DNA of 64,000 nucleotides from Thermoproteota archaeon (GTDB lineage: Archaea; Korarchaeota; Korarchaeia; Korarchaeales; Korarchaeaceae), in contig JAOZFH010000055.1 of the NCBI GenBank assembly GCA_027491415.1, positions 1 through 64,000 on the forward strand. Direction: 5' to 3'. The notes beneath the pieces were generated by a model. It searched no databases, was not told where the DNA came from, and saw nothing but the letters and a program-made list of their open reading frames with translations. Shown here piece after piece: positions 33,586 to 42,022 of the stretch. Position 1 is the first letter of the stretch. The number at the start of each line of letters is the position of its first letter. A program made the position numbers and the translations under genes.

Positions 33586-34296
33586 GTGTCTGTCCTCCTG
33601 ATCGTTGCGGGCGTCTCCTTCTCGCTCATCCTGAAAAGGCTCGCTGGGGACGCTGAGATTACCTTTCCTATCGCGCTGCCCGTAACGGCAGGTGCGATCC
33701 TCTACTACGGGATTCGGGAGGGGAGCCTGCGCCCCCTCGGATTCTCCGCGGATCACCTCCTGAGGGACGCCTGCGTGGGGGCGCTGACCTTCGCGCCGAT
33801 GATTGTCGCGTTCCTCCTGATAGACGCGGCGTTCTCCGGCCTGCTGGCCAGGGCTGTGGAGAGACCTGGGTCGGTGAGCGGGACGCTGCTCAGGGGCCTA
33901 CGCGCTCCGTGGAACTGGGTCGCTCAGGCGGCCTACTCTTTCACGCTGCTTGCCCCGGCCGAAGAAGTGGTTTTCAGGGGTCTCCTCCAAAGGTGGCTCC
34001 AGGGGGCGGTAGGTCCCCTGGAGGCGATTCTGATCCAGTCGGCGGTCTTCGGTCTGGCTCACGGGGTGCCGGCCGCACTGTCGTGGGACAGAGCGACGTC
34101 TCTCGGCTACTTCCTTTTGGGGTTCTCGGGTGGTGCGATACTAGGCTCGGCGTTCTACCTGACCGGAAACAGCATCGTGGCCCCCTGGATCGGCCACGCC
34201 CTGGCGGACTCGCCCATCGCCATTCTCGTGCTGGTCGCCACAGGGAGGCTTTCAAGGGACATGCTCCACACGATGGCGGCGGACGCGAGGTCCTGA
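33586..34296 (+). CDS. CPBP-family intramembrane metalloprotease
   Basis: 236 residues from GTG 33586, the first start after an in-frame TAG. About seven membrane helices. The glutamate pair and arginine EEVVFRGLLQRWL, the first histidine in FGLAHGVP and the second in IVAPWIGHALADS are the three CPBP (Abi/CAAX-protease) motifs. Family members cleave prenylated or small peptides in the membrane, or confer immunity to peptide toxins. No bacteriocin-like peptide gene is seen nearby. Confidence 0.85.
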   Translation: MSVLLIVAGVSFSLILKRLAGDAEITFPIALPVTAGAILYYGIREGSLRPLGFSADHLLRDACVGALTFAPMIVAFLLIDAAFSGLLARAVERPGSVSGTLLRGLRAPWNWVAQAAYSFTLLAPAEEVVFRGLLQRWLQGAVGPLEAILIQSAVFGLAHGVPAALSWDRATSLGYFLLGFSGGAILGSAFYLTGNSIVAPWIGHALADSPIAILVLVATGRLSRDMLHTMAADARS

Positions 34297-34336
34297 GGGC
34301 GAGCCCGGATCCTCACGGCTGGGCAGAACCCGGTCT

Positions 34337-35120
34337 TCAGGAGTCTGTTCTGGGGACGTACTGCTCATAAAACTCCACCTTCAGCATCCTCTCCTGCAGA
34401 TCACCCACGTCGCGACAGATAGCGTCCGCTGACCTAACCAAGCTCGAGTACAGGCATATGTCAGCGAGCTTCACTTCATACAGAGTCTTTCCTCCCACGT
34501 CGATCGTCAGGTCGAGCGCGTGGGTTGGCTCATCCTCATCGGCGCCGCCGAGGAACTCCTCGAGCGCCGGATCTCGGTTGATTGCGTAGAAGAGTATGGC
34601 CCTCACCGCCCCGTCTTCAACGAGTTCGGTTACGATCCTCCCGACGGCCGCGTGGGCCTCGCTTCGGCGGAAACCCGTCACAGGGTGGAACGTAACTATC
34701 AGGTCCGGTGACTCAGAGAGGACCAGGGCCCTGATCTTCTCCTCTGGCGTGGAGCCAGGGTACTCTGAGGCGTAGACGTACCTGCACCCAAGCAGATCCG
34801 CAGACCTCCGATTTACCTCTCTCCTGAACTCGTCGGCCGCGTATGCCGCTATCACGCACTCCCACCCGCGAGCGTGGGCATAGTAGAGCAGGCCCGCCGC
34901 GTACATCTCATCGTCGGCGTGCGGGCCGATCCAGAGTATTTTCCCGGGGGCCCAGCTCGGCTGCCATGGGGGTGGCGCCGGGGAAATGCGCTGGGCCGGC
35001 CGCGCCCTTCCACCACTGTTCTGGGAGCGGGGATTCCGCCTGCCACCTCAGGGATAGGAGGGCCATCGACGACGCGGCCGCGGCGATCAGGGCCAGGGCG
35101 ACGATCACCTTTCGGCTCAC
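34337..35120 (-). pseudogene. Membrane-anchored LmbE/PIG-L deacetylase split by a frameshift
   Basis: From GTG 35120 the first frame gives MSRKVIVALALIAAAASSMA (membrane anchor) and runs to GATPMAAELGP; the second frame, open to 34337, continues GKILWIGPHADDEMYAAG, HPVTGFRRSEAHAAVG and so on. Removing one base from the run of five C (plus-strand G 34946-34950) joins them exactly at ELGP-GKILWIGPHADDE, whose HxDDE binds zinc. So the natural protein was ~260 residues: an anchored deacetylase of N-acetylglucosamine-type substrates. Either a real null mutation or an assembly error in the homopolymer. An ATG at 34906 lies after the catalytic motif and is not a credible start. Confidence 0.75.
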
Positions 35121-35311
35121 CCGGAGGTCACCTGCTCAGCCGAGGCGGGCCTCGTTTAACGGATCACGCTGGAACGTGGGTGAAACGACCGGATCGTCCC
35201 GGCGGGCTGGCTATCCCAAACCGGGGCCAGCGGCGCCGCGCCTCAGGCTCTCCGATCACCCCCTCCCGGAGTCCGCGCTCTCCTCGATATCCCCGGAGAC
35301 GCCGGTGGAGG

Positions 35312-36232
35312 CTAGGGCGCGGCGGGATCGGCATCACGGAGCGCCGCAGAGCCGTGCTGCCCGGCACCTGACCGGCGAGGTCGACGCGGCAGGTTAGCGT
35401 CTGGTTTCAGGCCCAGGGGACGTGGGGGAGGCGAGAGAGGACCTACCGGCCGCACCGTCCCAGAAGACTCGGCCCACTCCCTCAGCCTGCGGTGCAGGAC
35501 GGCCCCCAGAGCCACGAAGATGGCCGCGAACGCCAGAAGACCCGCGACGTCGAGGACCGCGCTCATCATCCCTCCAGCGCCGTACGAGACCCTGGCCAGG
35601 TCGTTTGAGTAAGTCAGGGGTGAGATCAGCGAGGCAAGTCGCACGGCCAGGGACGCCCCGCTGAGCGGGACGAAGACCCCGCTCACGAAGAGCATCGGGA
35701 GCCTGACAAAGTTCATGGCGATGGTTACGTTCCCCGGGTTCTCCGTCGGAAAGGACGCGAACATGACCCCCATAGCGGCAAAGCACGCCGAGGACACCGC
35801 CAGATCGAGGATGAGGAGGCCAGGGCTCTGGACCTCGGCGCCGAGCGCCAGCGTCCCGACCGCCACCGGGACGGTCCCGACCGCCACCCCGTAGAGCGCG
35901 CCAGCGAACACCTTCCCGGCCAGTATGGCGTGGAAGGATATGGGGGCCGAGAGGAGCCTGTCGAACGTCTTGAGTCTCCTCTCCAGCGGTATGGAGAAGG
36001 GCCCTATCGAGGAGGCGCTGAACATCACCACCATTGACGTCAGGCCGGGCAGGGCCTGCTCCACAGGGATGTTCCTCCCCACGATGAAGGAGAGGAACAT
36101 GAAGAGCGGGAACATGATCCCGAACATCACCGCCCCCGGCCTAGCGTAGTAGCTCTTGAGGTCCTTCTTGGCTATGGCCCAAGCGGCCATGAGGTCTAGG
36201 CGAATGTGGCTCGCACCCACAGGCATGTTCAT
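35312..36232 (-). CDS. ABC-2 type exporter permease
   Basis: 306 residues. Six membrane segments begin after WAIAKKDLKSYYARPGAV, typical of ABC-2/DrrB permeases, with the SxGP-type loop in MFSASSIGPFSIPLERR and FVRLPMLFVSGVFVPLSG before the last helices. The ATG overlaps the ATPase stop by 4 bases (ATGA). The last ~60 residues are proline- and arginine-rich and unlike the family, perhaps because the true end was lost. It would export a drug or lipid with the ATPase at 36229, under the PadR regulator. Confidence 0.85.
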   Translation of the reverse strand: MNMPVGASHIRLDLMAAWAIAKKDLKSYYARPGAVMFGIMFPLFMFLSFIVGRNIPVEQALPGLTSMVVMFSASSIGPFSIPLERRLKTFDRLLSAPISFHAILAGKVFAGALYGVAVGTVPVAVGTLALGAEVQSPGLLILDLAVSSACFAAMGVMFASFPTENPGNVTIAMNFVRLPMLFVSGVFVPLSGASLAVRLASLISPLTYSNDLARVSYGAGGMMSAVLDVAGLLAFAAIFVALGAVLHRRLREWAESSGTVRPVGPLSPPPRPLGLKPDANLPRRPRRSGAGQHGSAALRDADPAAP

Positions 36233-37164
36233 CCCCCCGTGAGCCTGACGAACACGTCCTCCAAGGTCGGGCCCGAGGTGTTCAGACTCAGGATCCTCAG
36301 CCCCTCTGCCTTGGCCAGCTCGAACACCGCCTCCAAGACAGTGGGAGGGTCTCCTGTGTAGAGCCTGAACTTGTCTCCCTCCTCAAGCACCCCCTCAACG
36401 GACGGCAGCCCTTCGAGCCTCTGCCTCAACCAGGACGGGCGAGAAGAGAAGGACACCACGACCGAGTGGGTCTTCTCGACTATCATCTTCAGCCTCTCTG
36501 GCGTATCTATGGCTGCTATCCTGCCCCGGTTTATCACGGCGACCCTGTGGCAGAGCGTGTTGGCCTCGTCCATGTTGTGCGTGGTGAGGAAGATCGTTGT
36601 GCCGTTGTCGTTCAGCTCCCTCACGATCCGCTTCACAAGCCTGGCCGCCTGGACGTCGAGCCCTGAGGTAGGCTCGTCCAGGAAGAGCACCTCCGGGTCG
36701 TGCACCAGAGCCATTGCTATTGACAGCCTCCTCTTCAATCCCTTCGATAGCTTTCCGGCCTTTTGCTTTCTCCTGCCGTAGAGTTCAAACATCTCCAAGA
36801 TCTCCTTCGCTCTCCTTTTCCTCTCCTCCCTGGGAACGCCGTGGATCTCTCCGGAGAACATCACGTTGTCCCACACGGACAGCTCCGCATAGACGTTGGA
36901 GCCCTCGGGCACCAGCCCGATGACCATCTTCGCAGCCCTGGGCTCCCTGACCACGTCGTGCCCGGCCACCCTGGCGGTCCCGGAGGTCGGTTCGGTGAGG
37001 CCCGTCAGCATCCTCACGGTCGTGGTCTTTCCGGCCCCGTTTGGCCCGAGGAAGCCGAAGATCTCTCCCCTCTCCACGGAGAAGGACACGTGATCCACCG
37101 CCAGCAGGGGGCCGTAGTACTTGGTCAGCCCCTCCGCCTCAATTGCCTTCTCCACTCCCACCAC
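36229..37164 (-). CDS. ABC exporter ATPase (DrrA-like)
   Basis: 311 residues. Walker A GFLGPNGAGKTTTVRML, Q-loop region GLVPEGSNVYAELSV, signature LSKGLKRRLSIAMALV, Walker B EVLFLDEPTSGLD and the switch His in TTHNMDEA. The C-terminal ~80 residues match the DrrA-type regulatory extension. It powers the ABC-2 permease that follows with 4-base overlap; its GTG start overlaps the padR gene end, so the three form one operon. Confidence 0.92.
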   Translation of the reverse strand: MVGVEKAIEAEGLTKYYGPLLAVDHVSFSVERGEIFGFLGPNGAGKTTTVRMLTGLTEPTSGTARVAGHDVVREPRAAKMVIGLVPEGSNVYAELSVWDNVMFSGEIHGVPREERKRRAKEILEMFELYGRRKQKAGKLSKGLKRRLSIAMALVHDPEVLFLDEPTSGLDVQAARLVKRIVRELNDNGTTIFLTTHNMDEANTLCHRVAVINRGRIAAIDTPERLKMIVEKTHSVVVSFSSRPSWLRQRLEGLPSVEGVLEEGDKFRLYTGDPPTVLEAVFELAKAEGLRILSLNTSGPTLEDVFVRLTGG

Positions 37165-37516
37165 CCCACGTCTTCTCGTAGAACTCGAACAGCTCCTCGA
37201 AGAGTCTCCTCCTCGCCGAGAGGGCCTCTAAACCCCCCCTGAGCGTCTCGACCCCCGCTTCCGTTATCTCGTAGACTCGCTTGTCGCCTCCCGCCGCCCC
37301 CTCCACCCACCGAGAGGTCAGGAGGCCCCTCCTCTCCATCCTCCTCAGCGCGGTGTAGACGACGCCGGTCTCCGGGGCGTAGTCGCCAGACGTCATCTCT
37401 CTCACCCTCTCGATAATCTGGTAGCCGTGAACCGGCCCCTCATACGCCAGCCTGAGTATCAGGAGCGGTATCAGGCCCGGAGGGCCTGACCGGCAGTGGC
37501 CTCGGCACCCGTTCAT
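37139..37516 (-). CDS. PadR-family transcriptional repressor
   Basis: About 125 residues from ATG 37516, 30 bases after the TATA-like GTATATAAG, so leaderless. The winged helix shows in IPLLILRLAYEGPVHGYQII, TGVVYTALRRMERRGLLTSR and KRVYEITEAGVETLR, followed by a dimerising helix. A CRGHCRSG cluster near the N-terminus adds a possible metal site. It is the first gene of the ABC exporter operon and likely represses it until a ligand binds. Confidence 0.88.
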   Translation of the reverse strand: MNGCRGHCRSGPPGLIPLLILRLAYEGPVHGYQIIERVREMTSGDYAPETGVVYTALRRMERRGLLTSRWVEGAAGGDKRVYEITEAGVETLRGGLEALSARRRLFEELFEFYEKTWGGGSGEGN

Positions 37517-37550
37517 ATCAGCGGTAGGCGTATCAGTGATATGTATATAA
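37516..37550 (-). promoter_or_regulatory. PadR operon promoter with dyad repeats
   Basis: Between the TATA-like TATATA (around 37543-37549) and the start codon lie ATATCA (37515-37520) and TGATAT (37537-37542), an inverted pair, and TATCAgTGATA at 37531-37541. Location over the core promoter fits an autorepressor operator. Confidence 0.5.
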
Positions 37551-37659
37551 GTGCTTTTGTTCGCCGGAGTTGTCGACGCTTCGTGAAAGTTCCGTTTCAC
37601 GACGCCAAGCTCCCGCCGCCCCTTTGTTAGGTATATTAGTCAAACAACGTAGTTTAACC

Positions 37660-37920
37660 ATGATGAGCGTGGTCAGGGTGTACCGGAAGGGCATAGTGGC
37701 CCTCCCGAAGGCCGTCAGAGAGAGCGCCGGGATAAGGGAGGGGATGCTCCTGCTTGTCGAGGTGATTGATGGAAAGATCGTGATGTCCCCTCTCAACCTC
37801 TGGGAGAGGGTCTGGGGCTCCGGCGCCGGGTTGGGAACGGCTGAGGGGGCCGAGAGGGAACTCGACGAGGAGGAGGCCGAGAGAGCTCGGGTGAGGGCCC
37901 GTGATTGGAAAGAGGGGTAG
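37660..37920 (+). CDS. vapB: AbrB/SpoVT-type antitoxin
   Basis: 86 residues from ATG 37660, 26 bases after the TATA-like GGTATATTAG. SVVRVYRKGIVALPKAVRES is the swapped-hairpin AbrB fold, with GMLLLVEVIDGKIVMSPL following; the acidic C-terminal half (ELDEEEAERARVR) would bind the toxin. It overlaps the PIN gene by 20 bases. The antitoxin likely represses its promoter. Earlier in-frame starts lie upstream of the TATA box. Confidence 0.85.
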   Translation: MMSVVRVYRKGIVALPKAVRESAGIREGMLLLVEVIDGKIVMSPLNLWERVWGSGAGLGTAEGAERELDEEEAERARVRARDWKEG

Positions 37921-38374
37921 GGCGGGCAGAGACAGGGTTATCGTGGACACCTACGCCCTCATGGCCATGGTCTTCGGGGAGCTGTCCCCGAGGGCGGAGC
38001 GTGTGCTGCGCGGGATCAGGGAGGGCGAGTTCGAGGGGCTCGTCCCCCCGACGGTGCCATATGAGTTCGCCGTCCACTGGCTCAGGGGCAGGGTGCCCGG
38101 GCTCGGCAGCATGGGGGAGGTCAGGGCCTTCTTCTCAGCCTACTTCAGGGTGCTGGAGATGACGCTCGAGGACTACCTGGCGGCCGCGGAGATAAAGGAG
38201 AGGGGCGACGGGATCTTGGCCTCCTCCGGCGACCCGGAGCTGTCGGCCAGGAGGCTGAGCCTGACGGACGCCACGGTCATACGCGCCGCCCGGGCGGAGG
38301 GTGCGCCGATCCTGACTGGAGACGCCGACCTTTCCTACGTGGCCAAGAGCCTCGGCGTGGAGGTCGTGTGGTGA
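37901..38374 (+). CDS. vapC: PIN-domain toxin (VapC type)
   Basis: 157 residues from GTG 37901. The acidic PIN motifs are VIVDTYALMAMVFGE, TVPYEFAVHWL, LSLTDATVIRAARA and PILTGDADLSYVAKSLG, giving the four-acid metal site. A basic stretch (GKRGRAGRDR) leads the protein. Paired with the AbrB-type antitoxin by a 20-base overlap. RNA target unknown. Confidence 0.88.
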   Translation: MIGKRGRAGRDRVIVDTYALMAMVFGELSPRAERVLRGIREGEFEGLVPPTVPYEFAVHWLRGRVPGLGSMGEVRAFFSAYFRVLEMTLEDYLAAAEIKERGDGILASSGDPELSARRLSLTDATVIRAARAEGAPILTGDADLSYVAKSLGVEVVW

Positions 38375-38506
38375 CCCCCCGGCCCCGGCCGGGTAGGGGG
38401 GCCGACCATCGACGGCCAGGGTCGCGGCCGCGCACATTCCAGGGTTACCCTGATTCGGTGGGCGGCGGCCCGCTCAGCGCAAAAAATGTAGAGGAGTGGG
38501 CGGAGA

Positions 38507-40777
38507 TCAGGCCTCCACGCGAGACGGCCCCTCGACCTCCGAGTGGGTCTGAGGCTGGGAAGCACCCCCCTCGACTCTCCTGCGGCTGACCACGATCAGC
38601 AGGAGGACCAGCAGAACGACGAGGGCGGCGAGCAGGAAGACGATCAGGTCCGGCCACAGCCTGATCTCCAAGAGCCCGACCATGCCACCACCCTCTCGCG
38701 GACCGGGGCTCGACTCGGGGGGCCTGGTCACCCTGCAGCCGGCCTCGGTGCAGCCAGGCTCGGGCGTCCCGCCAGCCCCAGCTCCCGAGACCGAGAGCCC
38801 GATGACCTTCTCGTCTTGGGCGCCCCCGGCCGTGGCCCTCACCCTGATCGTGTAGCTCCCGGGAGATTCGGCCCAGAGGTAGAGGATGACGCGGTCGCCC
38901 GGGGAGGCCTGCTGGGCCGAGAGCTCGTAGTGGACCCCGGGATCCGCCTCGACCACCTCGAACGACGCCACGTCGGCATGGCCGTGGGTGACGGTGACCG
39001 CCAGCCAGGTCCTCACCTTCTGCCCGGGGGGCGCCGTTAAGGAGGGCTCCCCGACCAAGAGCTCGATGGCCGCCGCGGCTCCTCCCGGCGGCGGGCTCGT
39101 CTCAGGCGAGGTCGGGGTCCCGGCGGCGGACTTGGACTCCACGTTGAGGAATGCGGAGGTCGACCTGTGGATCCCGCCGCCCGCCGCGATCAGCATGAGC
39201 TCGTACGTTCCGGGCGGGGTCCCCTCCGTGGGGAGGACCCTCACGTGCGCCGCACTCCCCGGGTGGACGGGGGAGCCGTGTACGATGAACTTGGACCCCT
39301 GGGGCGGGTTGACCAGGAAGAGGTCAACGTCCTCCTGGAAGTCCCCGACTGGCTGGACGTAGACCTCGAAGGTGGCCGCGACCCCCTGAGTCGTCGACTG
39401 CTCCTTCGGGGAGACTATCAGGTAGAAGTCGCCCTCCGCTCCGGCCGGGGGCTGCTCCGGCTGTCCCGGCTGGGGCTGGACCATGATCCACGCGGAGGCG
39501 GAGTCGAGGAGCTGGCCGGACTGACCCACCACCGTGATGAGGTAGTTACCGGGCGGCGCCCAGCCGGGTATCTGCACCGTCAGAGTCGCCTCGGGCTTGG
39601 TAGCCGCGGCAGGGTTGACCGAAGGAGGAGTAAGCGTGATGGAGCTGCCTGCGGGTCCCCCAGAGGCGGAGAGCTGGACCCAGTCCGAGAATCCGAAGTG
39701 AGGGATCACGTGAACGGTGAAGGTGACCGTGCCTCCCGCCTGCACCGACTGCAGGGCCGGGGTCATCTGCAGGCTGAAGGTGGGCGGGTACTCCGGCGGG
39801 GGTGGCATGGTCGGCGGCGGCGGGAGGGTCGGCACCGGGGTCGGGAGTATTGGTATCTGGGGTATGACTATCTTCGGTATCTCAGAGATCTGGTCCCACG
39901 GGATGTCTGGCAGCGGGACCGGCTCTCCCCCCTCGCCCTCCATCGCGGAGATTATGTCCCCGAGGTTCGGAGGGATGGGAGGATCTTGTGGGATGAAGGG
40001 GATGTCCGGCAGGCCGTACCCCTCCACCTCGTACTCTTTGGGACCGTACTCAACGTAGAGGACGGGCCCACCCTGGTTAGACTCTGAGGAACTAAATAGA
40101 AGCTGGCAGGTCATCCCAGGGCCCCACTCGTACCCCTCCCACTCTAGGAGGGGTGCCAAGGCCATGTAGAAGTCCCCCGCCTCCTGTATCCTGTCCCTCA
40201 GCTCGTCGGTCAGGTCTATGACTATGGGGCTCCCCGTGCTGGGGGTTACGTAGAACCCAGCGACGGGGATGACGTAGTCCCACGGATCCCAGGCGGCCCC
40301 CTCGTCCTTCATCCAGTGCCCCCAGGTGGTCTGATCCTCGAAGAAGATGTGGTCGAATTTGGCGATCGCGAACCTGCACAGCTCAGAGTAGTCGTCGCCC
40401 GGCAGGTCGTAGTAGAGGTAGGTCGCCGGAATTATCAGGAAGACCCTCTTGACCTCCCAGCCCCCGGGGTCCGGCAGCTCGTACTTGAGGAGCGTGATGA
40501 CGTCCCACTTCTGCAGTATGGAGATGCAGGGCCCCCCGCCGCAGTACTGCCCCTCGGTCCACAGGTACCCAACGTCGAGGTATTCCATGTACCCGTAGTT
40601 GGACTCCTCATCCTCGGGGTGCTCGACTACCGTTAGGTCCGCGGCTGGGGAGATGTAGACCTTCAGGACATCGTCGGAGGGCGTCGACTGGACGGCCGTG
40701 AACGTTGCGGAGAGGAGGGCCGGCCCTAGGAGGGAAAGTATGATCAGTAATGTTTTGACGACATCACCATTGTTCAT
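38507..40777 (-). CDS. Large modular surface protein (DNRLRE-like plus three Ig-like domains)
   Basis: 756 residues. Signal peptide TLLIILSLLGPALLSATFTA, then residues ~35-235 of beta-rich, Trp- and Tyr-rich sequence whose KVYISPAADLTVVE, YLDVGYL and SPIVIDLTDELRDRIQEAG match the DNRLRE fold. A long Pro/Ile/Pro linker (about 245-320) is followed by three Ig-like repeats (TFSLQMTPALQSVQAGGTV; FYLIVSPKEQSTTQGVAATF; ELLVGEPSLTAPPGQKV), a Thr/Pro/Ser-rich linker, and one membrane helix with a basic tail. Likely an anchored surface or adhesion protein, perhaps heavily glycosylated, which would link it to the glycan genes. Exact role unknown. Confidence 0.8.
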   Translation of the reverse strand: MNNGDVVKTLLIILSLLGPALLSATFTAVQSTPSDDVLKVYISPAADLTVVEHPEDEESNYGYMEYLDVGYLWTEGQYCGGGPCISILQKWDVITLLKYELPDPGGWEVKRVFLIIPATYLYYDLPGDDYSELCRFAIAKFDHIFFEDQTTWGHWMKDEGAAWDPWDYVIPVAGFYVTPSTGSPIVIDLTDELRDRIQEAGDFYMALAPLLEWEGYEWGPGMTCQLLFSSSESNQGGPVLYVEYGPKEYEVEGYGLPDIPFIPQDPPIPPNLGDIISAMEGEGGEPVPLPDIPWDQISEIPKIVIPQIPILPTPVPTLPPPPTMPPPPEYPPTFSLQMTPALQSVQAGGTVTFTVHVIPHFGFSDWVQLSASGGPAGSSITLTPPSVNPAAATKPEATLTVQIPGWAPPGNYLITVVGQSGQLLDSASAWIMVQPQPGQPEQPPAGAEGDFYLIVSPKEQSTTQGVAATFEVYVQPVGDFQEDVDLFLVNPPQGSKFIVHGSPVHPGSAAHVRVLPTEGTPPGTYELMLIAAGGGIHRSTSAFLNVESKSAAGTPTSPETSPPPGGAAAAIELLVGEPSLTAPPGQKVRTWLAVTVTHGHADVASFEVVEADPGVHYELSAQQASPGDRVILYLWAESPGSYTIRVRATAGGAQDEKVIGLSVSGAGAGGTPEPGCTEAGCRVTRPPESSPGPREGGGMVGLLEIRLWPDLIVFLLAALVVLLVLLLIVVSRRRVEGGASQPQTHSEVEGPSRVEA

Positions 40778-40926
40778 GCAGTCTACACTCTCCTAAACTG
40801 CGGCAGGACCTTATCACGATTTAAGTTATTACAGCCAGCCGCCGGCCCCGCGCCTGTAAACCTTGGCGACGCTCACTATGGTAGGTCAAGCTGAGAGAAA
40901 GGTTGATCCTAAAGGCTCCTTATGAT

Positions 40927-40934
40927 GATATATT
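40927..40934 (+). promoter_or_regulatory. TATA box of metallo-beta-lactamase gene
   Basis: GATATATT centred 26 bases before GTG 40956, with no ribosome site, implying a leaderless transcript. Confidence 0.6.
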
Positions 40935-40955
40935 CAGAGCCGAGGCCAGAATAGC

Positions 40956-41681
40956 GTGAACCTACCGAGGGTCAAGATTCTCAAGCTGGGAACTCTCCTG
41001 GCCGAACCCGGGTCAGACGATCGCTATGTGACGCTTAGAGCCCTCTTGGGGGTTGGGGGCGGCTCGACGGTCACCCTGATCGAGTGCGTGGACGACAGGC
41101 TCATCCTGGTGGACACGGGATTCGACAGGGAGTGGGATCTCTCCGAGGAGAACGTGAAGAGGAACGCGAGATGCCTCAGAACTGCGCTCGAGGGTGAGGG
41201 GTTGAGGCCAAACGATGTAGACATCGTCTTCCTCACGCACCACCACCTAGACCACGCCGGGAACCTCCACATGTTCACGTCGGCCCTATGGCTGGGGTCG
41301 AGGCCGCTGGAGGGACGGATAAGGGGCCTTATGGGGGTGCGGGACGGGGAGGAGATCTGCCCGGGCGTCAAGGTGATCTACACCCCGGGGCACGTCGCAT
41401 CACACGCGTCGCTGCTGGTGGACGCGGTCCTCAGGGGGAGACCCTGGGGGGTGAACACCCTCACCAGGGCCAAGGTGGCGGTCGCAGGGGACGCGGTGAT
41501 CTCGGAGTCTTGGTTCAGGTCGGGCAAAGTCTACTCGCTTAACCGGGACTTCTACTCGGCCGAAGAGGCTAGGAGAAGCGCCTCGCTTCTGGCGAGGCTG
41601 GCCGAGGTGGTGATACCGGGGCATGGAATCCCTTTCACCACCGAGGGTTCCGCTTTTGACCGTCGCGCCGGGCCCGGATAG
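40956..41681 (+). CDS. Metallo-beta-lactamase fold hydrolase
   Basis: 241 residues from GTG 40956. Metal motif FLTHHHLDHAGNL (HxHxDH), then the third histidine in IYTPGHVASHASLL, the bridging aspartate in VAVAGDAVIS and the last histidine in VVIPGHGIPF. N-acyl homoserine lactonase-like or general AHL/thioester hydrolase-like architecture, cytosolic. Specificity cannot be assigned. Confidence 0.85.
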   Translation: MNLPRVKILKLGTLLAEPGSDDRYVTLRALLGVGGGSTVTLIECVDDRLILVDTGFDREWDLSEENVKRNARCLRTALEGEGLRPNDVDIVFLTHHHLDHAGNLHMFTSALWLGSRPLEGRIRGLMGVRDGEEICPGVKVIYTPGHVASHASLLVDAVLRGRPWGVNTLTRAKVAVAGDAVISESWFRSGKVYSLNRDFYSAEEARRSASLLARLAEVVIPGHGIPFTTEGSAFDRRAGPG

Positions 41682-41774
41682 CCTCCGCCTGACCCGCCGG
41701 CTCCCTGTGGGTGATGAGCCCTCGTGGTCGCGGCGCTAACGTGCGCGCTCTCAGATTCGGCGCCCCCGCGCCTC

Positions 41775-42005
41775 CAGCGGACGTGAGACCCGACAACCCT
41801 CTTGAAGGCTTCGGGGGTCATCACCAAGTCGGTTGGCAGGCCGTGATCCCTCAGGAACTCCAGGAACCGCGTCAATCGTGAGGAGGTGGATCCTGAACTC
41901 CCGCAAGGAGGCGTAGATGAGGTCGTCAATCAGGTCCCTGTGCCCCAGTGAGTATAGCTCCATGGCCAGCGCGCGCGAGCTGAGCGTCCCTTTGGATCCG
42001 AGCCT
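41775..42005 (-). pseudogene. C-terminal remnant of a PIN-domain toxin
   Basis: Directly after thrC on the same strand. One frame gives SSRALAMELYSLGHRDLIDD and LIYASLREFRIHLLTID; a one-base shift near 41878 then gives RFLEFLRDHGLPTDLVMTPE and AFKRVV. This is the last two thirds of a PIN domain (metal acids in DLIDDLIYA and TID). The N-terminal half is gone, and no antitoxin gene is next to it. Confidence 0.6.
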
Positions 42006-42022
42006 CCGCAGGGGCCGACCGC

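Noticed and set aside
39167-40087. Long plus-strand frame of 306 codons opposite the surface protein
   Set aside because: R/G/D-rich antisense shadow; signal peptide and Ig-like repeats are on the minus strand.
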